Numbered from the stretch's first letter, positions 49,912 to 62,340 are shown. The stretch: DNA of 64,000 nucleotides from Saururus chinensis (GCA_035235625.1 CP141140.1:63914581-63978580); one strand, 5' to 3'. A program made the numbers and translations. Notes: generated by a model from the letters alone, not told the origin.

Positions 49912-52900
49912 TCAATTTTTCTAGGTTTCTACATGTTACTACATGGAAAATATTGTGTTTGACCTCTTGACATTATCATTTGAATAATTTCCTAAATAGA
50001 TGGAATAAGAATGAGACTAATGTGATTAGATAGCATATGTAAAGAGCTTAGAAATGCCACCAAGATTGTTCAAATCAGAGATTGGATGAGAGAGAAATGA
50101 TCGCTTGAACTTGAACATCATGCATAAGGCTAGTTTACGCAAATTAGAAGCACAAATGGGCCGTTTCATGCGCTCTACAAGCCCAATTAATTGAAGTGGC
50201 AAGAATGGGTTTAGGAGGCCTAATTAGGCAGCCCAATAGAGATTGAGTTGGCCCCAATTTCTTAGGGAATTAGGAACCTAATTTTTATGAATTATTTTGG
50301 GAGGGAACTTTTGGTGGAGAGGGGAGCCACTGAAAAAGATGAGTCTTGAAAAAATTTTGGTGAGTATGACTTGCGATGGAGTTTTGGCGGTGGTGGAACA
50401 ACTACAACCCAACGGTCGATGTGGGATCTCTTAATAAACTCGATTACCTCATGAGATTAATAGGTTTTGGTGATAATTGCTTTGTTTTCTTAATTTGGGC
50501 ATAAATCCCGAATTGCAAAATTTAGGGTGGTGGCAGAGTGAACTGAAGCTGCCATCCGCTGGCCAGCTAGCTAGCCACCACCCACCGGTGATTGGCTAGT
50601 TGTTGCCCCTCCTCCAATGAATTTCTTGGCATAGTATTGTCGACATCCAAGCCTTGTAAAGGGCGGTAGATGAGGGGAGGGAGGCAGCCATGGATGGCTC
50701 TCCTCTTTCCTTTGGTTTATAAGCCTTGGTAGACCAAAGTAAGAGAGGCTTCTCTTTACAACCACCGGGTAGTGAGAAAGGTGTGGCACAGTTTTTTTCC
50801 TTTTGCCTTACACCTATCCATGCCCCAATAGATGTCTTGAGGCCTCAAGCCAATGGTTGGGGCTATCACCAGTCTCCCTTCTCCTCCATCCCTATCCTCT
50901 CTATGTGACTTGGAGGAGGGGGTGTGGGCCACCACTAGCATCGAGGTTAGGTCGATTGGAATCACCCCTTGTGGCGATCTGATCTATCTCACCCCTCCAC
51001 TTGTAGATAGCAGCTGGCGGTGCCCAAGTGGAGGTAGCAGAAGCATCTTTTGGCTAGAATGTTGAAGGATGACCCACAAGTGGGTTGTTGTCACTAGTTT
51101 AGCCTGGACCCGTCCAACTAGGGATGGCTAAGTCCGGCTTGGTTCAATTTTTAAAAAAAAATTGGTGAGTGAACCAGGACAGGTTCGTAGGGTTAAAAAT
51201 GACATAAAATTCGTAAAAAAATACTAAATGACCAAAAAAGTATGTCAAGTGTCCAGACCAAGTTTTACCTAGGGAAAATCCCATAGGCTATAAAATGATC
51301 ATTTTACTGCTATAGTTCAACCGTAGTGTAATATTTAATTACATGACTCGGGCTCCAGTTTAGGGGCCTATGAGTGGAGTTAAAATTGAAAAAAGATAAG
51401 TGAGTGGTGAATGTGTACCTAAATTTATAGCAGCCACATGGTGGAGAAAAATCTTAGTAAGTGGGTAATTAATCATTTTACCCCTAGAGTTATGGGTGAA
51501 CCGTAGACCGAACTAAGGTTATTTAAGGGTTTTATAACCCCACAAAATGTATAAAAAATTCCCATGGGTCAATGACATCAAGGAGTATCCTTGAGATCAG
51601 TTTTATACCCATTAAAGTTTAGAAAGACCTTTAATAAAACAACAAAAATACCTATATAAATGAAGTGACCTGCATTTGCGTGAATGGAATCACAGGCCAA
51701 TTTGAGAATGAAACTTCTTAAGAGGTCAAGGACTCGAAACCGAAAAAAGGACAGGATTGTATACCATATGATAAAATTACCCTAATGCTCTGAAGGGCAT
51801 TATAATGTATTCTCATAAAAATTAATGTTCTTAACTCGAGGAGAGTTAGGATGCGAGAGGACGGGGCCTTCTAATGTCATAATTGAATTTAGGTCTTGGT
51901 ATTATGATCTACTTAGATCTATGTGGATCTGTATTAATTATGTTTTCATTATTTTAATATTGCTATTGATGTGTGTTACTAATTTATCACTAGGTTGAAA
52001 TTAATGAAAGGTTAATTAATGAGAGTTAGATAGCTTTTGATTTGGTGAAAATACCTAATCAAAATAAAGACTAAAACACCTTTAAAAAGGTGTGAGACTA
52101 ATTCATGAAGTGAACAAGGCCTTTGACCTAACAATTTACCTTGGCCAATGAGTTGATAGTAGTTTTGAATCTTAACCCTAATCTCATAGAGATTGAAAGG
52201 ATTTGGGATAGTTATTTTGAATTCTTTCTTGTTGGATGAGCACAAATAAGGTTTGGGATGTTTTTCTAAGTCTTATCTCTATTGATGAGCTATTGATTTA
52301 GCTATGTCGTTGCACTTTCTCGGTTGAGGGAGGTCTACGTGAGTCTTTGCTCACAACCGATATTTAGGTGCAGTTATGGGTCATACCCTTCCACTTCCAC
52401 CAAGTCCTTAGGAGCTAGGTTGGATCATAGAACTTCTTGGTGGATTCTGGGGCCTCACTATGGATAGTTCCCTTTCGAGGATGGTCCATTGTGATTGTAT
52501 CATTTATCACTTGAGTTATTTGATGAGTCTATCTATCTTTGAGATTGGATGAGGATATTAATTATTAAACAAATATTTATGAAATAATTAATGGAATTGC
52601 TTGTGGATCTACATAAAATCTATGTTGGTCAAAACCTTAAGCATTTTATGTGTGATGTGCTTCACAAGCAGGTGATAGTTTCTACGCAAAACTACATTTG
52701 GATCCAATCTTATTGGAAGTAACATGGGAGATATAATCCAAGGAGAACATAGGAAATTAACATCTGATTTTTGGCTTGATCCGAAAAATATTAATTAATA
52801 TTTTTGGTCTTTTGGAAACTTTCCTCTAAAGGGAGAAGATGTTCCATCATTGTTTGGCATTGTTGGTTGTAGGTTCTTTAGGCAAGGACTAACGAGACTA

Positions 52901-53243
52901 GGATTGTCATTGGGGATTGAGGATGACATTTCACTAGTAGGATTTATTTTATTATTTATGCAATTTCGTGAGTAATTAAATTTATTGGCATGAGGGCCAA
53001 CTTTTCTTGGTTATTTATTTTTAAATGGATGATAAACTTATACTTGGAAGGTTAACTTGCTATTCATAAACTTTTGACACATGTAATAATAACATATATT
53101 TTTATATTTGTATTTTTAAACCATAGTTATCATGATTTGGATATTTAGTTTGATAGGTTTTCTTTACATTTAAGGGGGGAAAAACCCTCGTGACCTACTT
53201 TTTGTGTTATCTAAAAAGAATTTTAAAAATCTAGGTTATGACA
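49912..53243 (+). mobile_element. 3.33-kb solo LTR-like element
   Basis: Starts TGTAATATCCTCAATTTTTC and ends ATCTAGGTTATGACA. The flanks ATTTT and CTTTT agree at four of five bases, an approximate TSD. 50380-51065 is GC-richer with frames on both strands, in the place where the related elements carry their GC-rich core. No gag/pol. Confidence 0.65.
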
Positions 53244-55708
53244 CTTTTGTTAGGCCCTGGCCTGCTCTAGACGTAAGGCGGGTTTTCAAAATTTCGGCCC
53301 TAGCTCAGCCCTAAGCAAGCTAGTGTTGAGCCATGGACAATTTTTCTTTTTTGCCTTTCCCTGATTTTTCATATATATATATATATATGCACATGAGTAT
53401 TATGGGTCACCGGATGTAAATCCGATGGCCCATAGAGCCTAGGCTCACGTAAGTGATTCCTAGTCGGACTCTCTTTCGACACCTAAACCACATAGACATA
53501 GATAAATTACATGCTTTTAATACAAATTATAACACAAGCAGTGCACAAAAATATTGACTCCATTACATCACTTAAACCCCTTTAATGGAGAAAAACCCAA
53601 AATGACTTTCACATAAGGCCAGGATAAAAAAAACCAAGATCTCATAAAAGGCTTCTATTATGTTTGAAAGTAATTATTAATCATAAAATGACTGGATCAA
53701 TCAACACAAAAGGCCAAAAAGAGGAGAGGCAGAGAGTGTAACAGAGAAAGATGTTAAGAACAAAACGTGATGGCAGAGAGAGACACGGAGAAAGATTCAT
53801 GTGATTCAATCAAGCCCCTACCCCAGTCCTTTCCTTCTCCTCTAGCATCCAGAAGAATATGACTTGCCAAGGATAGAGGCTGTCAAAATATGAAGAATAA
53901 CACGCCGCAACCAGGTTGGGAAACTAGAGTAATGGGAAAGGGTGAGCATTGTGATTTTGAATGATGATCTGGCTGCCGAAGACGAGAACCTTATTCTCTC
54001 AATAGTGTAATTCCCTCCTAAGTGAGAAGATAAATCATATAAACCTAGCTAAAAGTGTAATGGATAAAAAAATCACAACTAAAAATATAAACTTTCCTAT
54101 AAAAAATACTAACCACACAAAAAGAGGTGTTGATGAAGCCGACCATGTGAACTATTCAACTCTAGAGGGAGGGCTGTGGTGGGTCGGGGTAGCAAGTGGC
54201 ACTACTAGGGCATAGAGAAGCCAAGGGTTTGGGCATGACAGTGTTATCCAACAAGATGACCATGGGCTACGGGTTGGGGATCTTCCCCCACCTTCCTAGG
54301 AGGCCATAGGTACAAGATGATGGGGATCGCTCTCCACCTACCTGAGAGGCTATAGTATGCTACCTCAAAACATCGCTGTGAGACGTTCATGGGTTGGGGA
54401 TCGCCCTGCCACTGGGAGTGACGTGGGTGATAAACTTGATGGAGGGGAAGCTGCTGTAATAGCACCGCTGGGTCTTGTCGATGAGATTACCATGGGCTAC
54501 AGGCTAGGGATCTTCCTCCACCTGCTTGAGAGGCCGTAGGTGCAAGACAATGGGGATCGCCCTCCACCTGCTATGGTCTGTTGCCTCCGCGGTGAGATGG
54601 TTGTGGGTTGGGGATCGCCCTGCAACTGGGAGCGCCTGCGGGTGACAAGAGAAGTGTAACAGGGGTGTTTGGTTTAAAAGAGAGTCGCACGATGAAGGAC
54701 AATGGTGAACTTGTTCGCTACCACAAGACACCGCATTGAAAGGGCCGTGAACTGGGGATCTCTCTCCCTAGAGAAGTCGCTGTGGGAGATGAACTGATGG
54801 AGGGGAAGCTGAAGTTTAGTTGTTTCTGGTTTAAAAAACAATAGTTGTAGGATCGTAGATATACACAAATTCACCCGCACAGAAATAGCCTGCGGACACC
54901 CAGAGGCTAATTTTCTATATATATATGAATAATTGAGAAGCATCTTAGCACACATTATCAGCCAGCGAATGATGAGAGGGGGCATATCCGTTTATGCTCC
55001 TACTACCATGGGCTATATATTGCCGTGCTTGTTACAAATCTCTTGATGAGCTCTATCTCATCTACATGAATATATTTTCTAGACCTTTTTGTGGGTCCCA
55101 CATACACAATATGCTTCACATTAATAATTTTTTGCATTTTTACCTAAATTATAATTGTTCACATTCACGTATTTTTTATGTCACTCGAAAACCCCCAATG
55201 AGCTCTATCAAATTAGACCTACCATAAAGTTGGTCCTAAATATAAATAATGCACTCCACGGTGAGAAGTTATTTGACACTATTGCCTTCGACAACCTATA
55301 ACCTAAAATGAAGCCTTTACGATTGGGCCTCACAATTACATACTACGAGTGTATATAGGAGTTAGTATAATACTTATAATTATATGTATAAGTAATTTAT
55401 GGTCATTATGGTCCTAAAAGTATGTATTATGATTATAGTATGCAAGGAAGGCCATTATTTGATACATACTTCATTTTTTAATTTATGCCACAAATATTTT
55501 GAAAACATTTTGTTCGAGTCATTGGGTGCTTCTTCATGGTCACGGTTGCAAGGACTTTCAACAAATACGTTCACCACTCAATTCCAATGTGCATGTTTCA
55601 AGAATCACAGGTATGCTAAGCATGTCTCTTCCTTGCTAGTAAGTGGTAAGAGTATGTTGCCAATGTCTCGCCTTCTTTGCTGACGTCCCATGTATATCTC
55701 CCATTGGA
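53244..55708. other. Intergenic stretch with a GC-rich duplicated block
   Basis: No supported gene. An (AT)9 run lies at 53371-53388. At 54255-54700 a block of about 230 bp is tandemly duplicated (GACCATGGGCTACGGGTTGG against ATTACCATGGGCTACAGGCT, then GGGTTGGGGATCGCCCTGC in both). Part of a third copy follows near 54745. Minus-strand frames across it repeat the same peptide pattern and look like a by-product of the duplication. Confidence 0.5.
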
Positions 55709-55830
55709 TGTTGGTTTAATAGGTTGCTTGATTTAAGCCTCAAATGTTTTGTAAACATTTTGTATAATGTAAAGTCCATAAATACAACTCACATATGAGG
55801 CAAACTCTCAACGGGTTATCCACTCTTTCA
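55709..55830 (+). mobile_element. Candidate short 5' LTR of the Ty1/copia element
   Basis: About 120 bp from TGTTGGTTTAAT to ACTCTTTCA, directly followed by TGGTAGCTTTGG, which resembles the TGGTATCAGAGC primer-binding site of plant copia elements. An ATAAATA box lies at about 55778. The start is a guess from the TG dinucleotide. The end is better supported. Confidence 0.4.
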
Positions 55831-56610
55831 TGGTAGCTTTGGTCCAAGTCTAGTTCTTGATTTTTTTTCCCGACAACCTCATCCTATTCAACCTCTTCTT
55901 CTTTTGCCACCAATGATGAGACTTGTTCTACCTTTCCCACTATTAAGTACATCTTTAAAGAGGTCTAAGTGCCTATCCACCACAAATTACTTCCTCTAGA
56001 AAATTCAAGTAATCCCCATCCTTCGTAGTCATGACCTTCTTGGCTTTGTCACAGGCACCACACCCAAGACACATTCTCATATTTTGAACTCTAAAAATTC
56101 TCTTTCTTCCTGACTTTGCCCAATGGAAAAAGCTGGATAAATTCGTCTTTCTCAGATTCTATTATCATTCAGGTCATGCACAAAGAGCATGCTCGCGAGG
56201 TCTATGACACCCTAAAGACTATATATGACACTTGTACCCGCATGTATGCAGCATATGAAGACTGAATTGTAGTCCTCTCTAAAGATGACTGGTCAATCTC
56301 TAATTATTTTCAACATGCCAAAACTTTATCCCTTGCGCTTGCGTTTGGAAACCTATTGATGAAGAAGGCCTCATCCTTTGCATCTTGTGCGGTGTTGGAT
56401 CTTAGTATGATCAGATAGTCGTTGTTGACAACGCTCGTCATGACTTTCCTACTATTGATGCGGTTTATGGTTTGTTGCTTCACTTTGAATTACATCTTCA
56501 ACATATATCTTCTTCTGCCGACCCTCTTGCATTTTTTCATTCATCTTCCTCCCTTGGACTTGGTTGTCAATGCAACAGCCTGACGTAGACAATTCCGCCA
56601 ATTCTAACTA
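55831..56610 (+). pseudogene. Ty1/copia gag remnant, left part
   Basis: Translation with frame changes gives a plant copia Gag pattern: TNYFL-KIQVIPILRSHDLLGFV (stop at the dash; normally a Trp) near 55985-56050, then a segment with MHKEHAREVYDTLKTIYDT and DDWSISNYFQHAKTL. Several stops and frameshifts make it non-functional. It is broken at 56610 by the MULE and resumes at 63081. Confidence 0.8.
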
Positions 56611-57159
56611 GAGGAATTGACCAAAGTAGACTCCTACTTTGGTCAATTAACCGAAATGTGAGCAAGTTTCTACTTTTTACCAAAGTAGACTTGCTCACGT
56701 CAGAACTTGTGCATGTGGGAGCGTTTTTTATTGAAATACCTTCCCCAAAGTATATTTCTCGGTGAATGGTGTCTCTTCGTCTCCCTCTCCACCGCCACTT
56801 CTGGGAGAGCGGTTGTTCGTCTCTCTTTCCACATCCAATTCCCGAAGAGCAGCTGGTCATCTCACTACCCGATTTGTCATTTCCGACTTCATCTCTCCCC
56901 CTCACTACCCTCACCTTGGCCTCGCTCTCGCCTGCACTGCCTCAGCTCACCCTCGCCCTAAATGCCCTTATCTCACCCTCATCTGAAGGTATTTTTTTAA
57001 TTTAAACAAAATTGATATATTTTCTGTTGAGAGTCATTGGATCTTGCCTCCATGTCCCATACATGATTATTGAAATGACTATTGAACAATTTTCATGCTT
57101 TCGTCTATTTGGTTTGTGCCTGTTGTTCCCATATTATTGTGACTGTCACATAATAATAA

Positions 57160-58130
57160 AAATGTAGTTTTTTGTTGAGAATGAAGCATTTTTACAAATT
57201 GCTTGTTGTGATTAGTACGTATGATAAATATTAATATGAAAATGTGAACTGAATAACTACAAAATTGGAAAATTATAAAACCTAGAAAACTATAACACTG
57301 GAAAAACATAAAATTGGAAAACTGGATAACTGAAAATGTAGATTTTGTTGAGAATAAAGCATTTTTACAAATTGCTTGTTGTGATTAGTACGTATAAGAA
57401 ATATTAATATGAAACTGTGAACTAAATAACTACAAAACTAGAAAACTATAAAACCTGGAAAACTATAACACTGGAAAATCATAAAACTGGAAAACTGGAT
57501 AACTGAAAAGGTAGATTTTGTTGAGAATAAAGCATTTTTACAAATTGCTTGTTGTGATTAGTACGTATGATAAATATTAATATGAAACTGTGAACTGAAT
57601 AACTACAAAACTAGAAAACTATAAAACCTGGAAAACTATAACACTGGAAAATCATAAAACTGGAAAACTGGATAACTGAAAAGGTAGATTTTGTTGAGAA
57701 TAAAGAATTTTTACAAATTGCTTGTTGTGATTAGTACGTATGATAAATATTAATATGAAACTGTGAACTGAATAACTACAAAACAGGAAAACTATAAAAC
57801 CTGAAAAATTATAACACTGGAAAATCATAAAACTGGAAAACTGGATAACTGAAAAGGTAGATTTTGTTGAGAATAAAGCATTTTTACAAATTGCTTATTG
57901 TGATTAGTGTGTATGATAAATATTAATATGAAACTGTGAACTGAATAACTACAAAACTGGAAAACTATAAAACCAAAAAATTGGAAATTGACAGGAAATT
58001 TACTGGTCATTTGTCGTAAAATAGGTGGAAAAGTATGAAACCGAATAACTAGAAACATATAAAACTAGAAAACTATAAACCTGGAAAACTATAGCATTGG
58101 AAAATCATAAAACTGGAAAACTGGATAAGA
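57160..58130. repeat. Left subterminal tandem array of the MULE, about 180-bp units
   Basis: About five units, each with TTTTGTTGAGAATAAAGCAT, ACAAATTGCTTGTTGTGATT and a string of AAACTGGAAAACTATAAAAC words. It parallels, inverted, the words GTTTTCCAGTTTTATAGTTT on the right side. Confidence 0.9.
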
Positions 58131-58330
58131 AAGAGCTTCATTAGTGAGCAATAATTGAATTTTTTAGGCATTATTTTTTTCATATGATTATACAATATAT
58201 GTATATTCCCTTGTGATTGATTTTTAATTTAACATGTTTGTATAGGAAATGTCAAAGGCTGCAGAAAAGAAAATCGATCAAAAAGGGGAAACTGCCGAAG
58301 AAGCTATATGAAGAGGATGACAACGCCCTT

Positions 58331-58702
58331 CCGGAGATAGAGAACTAAGCATAGATGCAGTCTAACTTTGGAGCTCCAGGAAGCCTAGACATGAGCTGAG
58401 CTCAGCTATCATGCGATCTACGAGGGGATCACAATAGGTGGGGCACGTCTCAATTGAGGATCTTCCTCACAGACAATAGCCGATTGGTCTATGACAATTT
58501 CTCTCAGCGCAACATAAAATTGTGCTACACTGACAGGAATTGGCATAGGTCATTCTCGCTGACGTTAGTGAGGAAGATCCACAATTGAGACGTGCCCCAC
58601 CTATTGTGATCCCCCAGTTGATCGCATGATAGCTGAGCTCGGCTCATGCCTAGGCTTCCTAGAGCCCCAAAGTTAGACTGCATCTATGCTTAGCTCTCCC
58701 GG
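58331..58702. repeat. Foldback inverted repeat inside the MULE
   Basis: Arms 58331-58470 and 58568-58702, about 90% complementary, with a 97-bp spacer. Shared words include AAGCATAGATGCAGTCTAAC, AGCTATCATGCGATC and GATCACAATAGGTGGGGCAC. A transcript would fold into a long hairpin. Just upstream, at 58249, a short frame MSKAAEKKIDQKGE mirrors the frame start repeated in the right arm. Confidence 0.9.
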
Positions 58703-59239
58703 TGACCAAAGTAGAATAATAAAATTTATCAATAATGAAATTTATCAATAATGAAATTTATCGTCGCTGTAAACAAAATTGAATGTGTTTGAACTATCTT
58801 CGCTGTCATAAAACTCAGTTCAATGTTTTTAAATTATGTTCAGATGGTTGTCTTATATTATATGAAAAATACTAATACAAGAAAATTAGGTCTTCGTCGT
58901 TTCCATTTTCTATCACACGAATGTGCAAATTTTCTATCTCAGAAGGAGATGTAACAGACCTAGTTGGAAACTGGAAATCCGGCAACTTCAACATTGACAA
59001 CAAGGAACATGGGAAAACTGGAAACGAGAAAACTGTCAACTGTAACACTGGAAACAGGGTAACTGACAGCTGGTAACTGGAAAACTGTCAATTGGAACAC
59101 CGGAAACGAGGAAACCGTCAAACTGAAAACAAGCAATGTCTACTGGAAACCTGAACGAAAACCTGATAACCGCCAAAAAAATGTAATATAAACAAAAAAT
59201 TGTCATTAGACACCTTTTATATCCACAAAAATACATTTT

Positions 59240-60495
59240 GCTCTAAACATGTAACACATTTCAAGGTGTTATTGTTTTTTCTTCTTTGCTGGGACTGGTC
59301 TCTTTCCTGTATGATTTCTAATTGTCTGAGGTTCGCCTATATCTATTCTAGTACTCTGTTCATTGTCTTTGTGCTCATGATGCCTAACTGGGAACTGACA
59401 AGTAGCCCTGTTATGGCCAAACCCCTTACATTTACTACACTTCACTGTTCTCTTTTCTTCTCCGTGCGAGAGTATTCACTTCTTCTTTGGTCGTCCGGCC
59501 AGAATCCTTGAATGAGGAGGCTTCAATTGAATTGCACTGATAGAATCCGGTGTTTCCCATTGACCTTTATGTGGAACAGGATATATGCCACATTTGTAAA
59601 CCTCCTTATATGTATCAGCCCTGTAAAATGGTGAACAATATGCATGATAATCAATGTGTCTTTTTTAGCATGCAGCCAGTGCATGTTCACATGGTAGACC
59701 CATAGCCTGGAATTTCTCACAAGTGCATGTCCTACCTTCCAAATTAACTTTATTATCATAAGGATACGACTTCGTATAAAACTCATATGCACTAATTGGA
59801 TAGCATGTAAGTACATGTGCTTCCTTAGCCATTGCCTCAATCTCATTTTTTGCCCACAAGGTTAATTCACTAGTCCACTTCCCTGCACATGTGATACGTT
59901 GATACCACATATCTTGCATCTTTAAGCGTATACCTTCTAATATGGCTAAAATTGAATATTCCCAATGCTCTTTAATCATGGAGTTAAAACTCTCGCACCC
60001 ATTAGATGTCACAACATTATACCTCTTCCCGGGAAAGTGTATATTTGCTCATTTAGCTACATCTACATCCACTAACCACATGTGTGCATATGGATTAATC
60101 CATTGTATGATGATCATTTGTTCTTCAAATACTTGTGGCCGATTTATCTTTGCTGCAATGTAGAAGTGGGGGGAGAGGCCTGGATCTTTGAATTTTGCAT
60201 GGATATTAGACCACACATGATAAGCACAATATCCATGTACACAATCCGGAAATACTTTTTGAACCTGTGAAATGATTGAACAATTTCTGCCAGATATGAT
60301 AACCAGCCCTTCAATGTGGCCCAGGACATGCTTTAGAAGTTTAAGGACCCACTACCATGAGTCGTTGTTTTCCGATTCTCCTATCCCCAACGCAATAGGG
60401 TACAAGTGATTGTCACCATCCAAAGTTAATGCCACAAATAAGATTCTCCTTGCACAGCAATCCCCCAACAACAAAATCCTCTCCATTGCCCACAC
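59240..60495 (-). pseudogene. MULE transposase core with SWIM and CCHC zinc motifs
   Basis: On the minus strand, from about 60440: LTLDGDNHLYPIALGIGESE (transposase core, first catalytic Asp region), VIISGRNCSI (normally ISDR, so the second Asp appears replaced by Gly), FPDCVHGYCAYHVW, then TSNGCESFNSMIKE and the SWIM zinc finger CTCEKFQAMGLPCEH (CxC...CxH) near 59700. It ends with a basic GRPKKK-like linker and a CCHC knuckle KCSKCKGFGHNRATC near 59400-59450. In-frame stops occur (for example within NDSW-WVL and before ANIHFPGKRYN) and there is a frame change before the knuckle. The MuDR-type N-terminal part is missing. The family cuts and pastes MULE DNA, but this copy should be inactive. 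Confidence 0.85.
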
Positions 60496-60565
60496 CTACA
60501 ACATAACTCTCCATCAGTTAATAACTAAAATGTTTTAAGAAATTCATTAAATAAGTAAAACTTAC
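60496..60565 (-). other. Putative 70-bp intron joining DUF1985 and transposase parts
   Basis: On the minus strand a strong donor ACG|GTAAGTTTT and acceptor TTATGTTGTAG|GTGTGGG bound an AT-rich spacer. The flanks read ...NVYGFVHVV and VWAMERILLLG, which together resemble the usual YGFxxxxQVWAxE stretch of DUF1985 proteins. Confidence 0.6.
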
Positions 60566-61304
60566 CGTTACAACATGTACAAAACCATAGACATTATAAT
60601 TTACATTGCCCATAGACCTCGCAACTTGCTCTAAACCTCGCAACTTGCTCTAAACCTCGCAACTTGCTCTAAACCTCGCAATGTGTCCGAGTAGTAAAGG
60701 TTTCCCCAAGGATACTCATCAAAACCATCCAGGTCATCTACAAGCTGCAAGTATCTCCTATCAACCTTATTGTTCCACCCTCTACCCACCAATAAACTTT
60801 CTAATACAAGAACTACCGCCAACTTTACGGCATCTTTGTCATTTTCACATATTGTAATCTTCTGGAACAACTCCTCCTTCCTTATTAATAACTTTGACCT
60901 CCCAAATATTCGCAGTAAGTGGCTGCCTTTCTTCAATATTTTGGGCACTGATGGGATAGGAGGGGTAGAGTCAGCAAATTTCAGGCCACTAACCATACAA
61001 AATTCCTTTGGGGAAAGCTTTATGTTCGTCCTCTCATTCACTTGAAATAGGTAATCCCCTTTATGCCTCTTAAGGAGATGGTGGAAAGCTTGGGCAGGGA
61101 ACATGTTTCGCGTGACCTCACATTCCATAAACTTACCAAAACATGTCATATCAAACAACTTCTTCTGCACTTTGTGCTTGTCAAAGTGGTCTTTTAATTT
61201 ACCAATATAATAATAACTTGACTTGCATTGGGGGTCCCCTTCATAAAGCTTATTCGGCAAATTACCCTTTTTCATTATTTTTCCTGTAGACTTAGACAAA
61301 TTTC
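60566..61304 (-). pseudogene. DUF1985-type gene segment carried by the MULE
   Basis: A 220-codon minus-strand frame (61299-60631) shows the DUF1985 layout: LKDHFDKHKVQKKLFDMTCFGKF-like opening, then LLKRHKGDYLFQVN, LSPKEFCMVSGLKF, KLAVVLVLESLLVGRG and EYPWGNLYYSDTLRGL. These domains are plant-specific, usually sit before a Ulp1-like cysteine protease, and are often carried by MULEs. Their function is unknown. No Ulp1 domain is visible here. There is no ATG at the frame start: a 3' splice signal (TTTGTATAG|G) at 61305-61310 suggests an upstream exon, and the first in-frame Met is residue 9. A 19-bp repeat expansion near 60617-60683 shifts the frame at its end. Confidence 0.75.
60617..60683. 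repeat. 19-bp tandem repeat, 3.5 units, at the end of the DUF1985 frame
   Basis: CCTCGCAACTTGCTCTAAA repeats at 60617, 60636 and 60655, with a partial fourth unit at 60674. As 19 is not divisible by three, each added unit changes the reading frame. Confidence 0.95.
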
Positions 61305-62340
61305 CTATACAAATATGTTAGATTAAAAATCAATGAAAAGGGAATATAAAAATATTGTATAATCAAGATATTAATAAAGAGAATGTTCAAATAAAATAAA
61401 AAAAATATTTTTTATTTATGATAAATGATCCAGTTTTATAGTTTTCCCGTTTTATAGTTTTCCAGTTTTCTAATTTTATAGTTTTCCAGTTTTATAGTTT
61501 TCTAGTATTACAGTTTTCCAGTTTTATAGTTTTCGGCAGACTTAGACATATTTCTTATACAAATATGTTAGATGAAAAGGGAATATAAAAATATTGTATA
61601 ATCAAGATATTAATAAAGTGAATGTTCAAATAAAATGAAGAGAATGTTTTTTATTTATTATCCAATGATCCAGTTTTATAGTTTTTCAGTTTTATAGTTT
61701 TTTAGTATTATAGTTTTCTAATTTTATAGTTTTCAGCAGACTTAGACATATTTCCTATACAAATATGTTAGATGAAAAGGGAATATAAAAATATTGTATA
61801 ATCAAGATATTACTAAAGAGAATGTTCAAATAAAATAAAGAGAATGTTTTTTATTTATAATAAATGATCCAATTTTATAGTTTTCCCGTTTTATAGTTTT
61901 ATAGTTTTACAGTTTTACAGTTTTATAGTTTTCTAGTTTTTTAGTTTTATAGTTTTCTAGTATTAAAGTTTTCTAGTTTTATAGTTTTCGGCAGACTTAG
62001 ACATATTTCCTATACAAATATGTTAAATGAAAATCAAATATAAAAATAATATATAATCAAGATATTAATAAAGACAACGTTCAAATAAAATAAAGAGAAT
62101 ATTTTTTATTTATTATTCAATGATCCAGTTTTATAGTTTTCCAGTGTTATAGTTTTCTAGTTTTATAGTTTTCCAATTATTGTGTTTCATGCTTTTCCAC
62201 TTATCTACATATTTATGTCAAATAACCAAAAATTTCAATTTTAATTTAATTTAATTTCAGTTCTATTTAATTTTATTTAACCACGTATATTTATTTTAAA
62301 TTTACATTTTTCCAGTTTTGTAGTTATTCAGTTCGTAATT
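61285..62340. repeat. Right subterminal tandem array of the MULE, about 200-250-bp units
   Basis: The word AGACTTAGACATATTTCCTA recurs near 61287, 61537, 61738 and 61991, each followed by ATATTGTATAATCAAGATAT and a run of CCAGTTTTATAGTTTT words. Three of the units contain an ATGTCTAAGTCTGCC-like frame start (minus strand), so the array has copied the 5' end of the adjacent gene. Confidence 0.85.
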
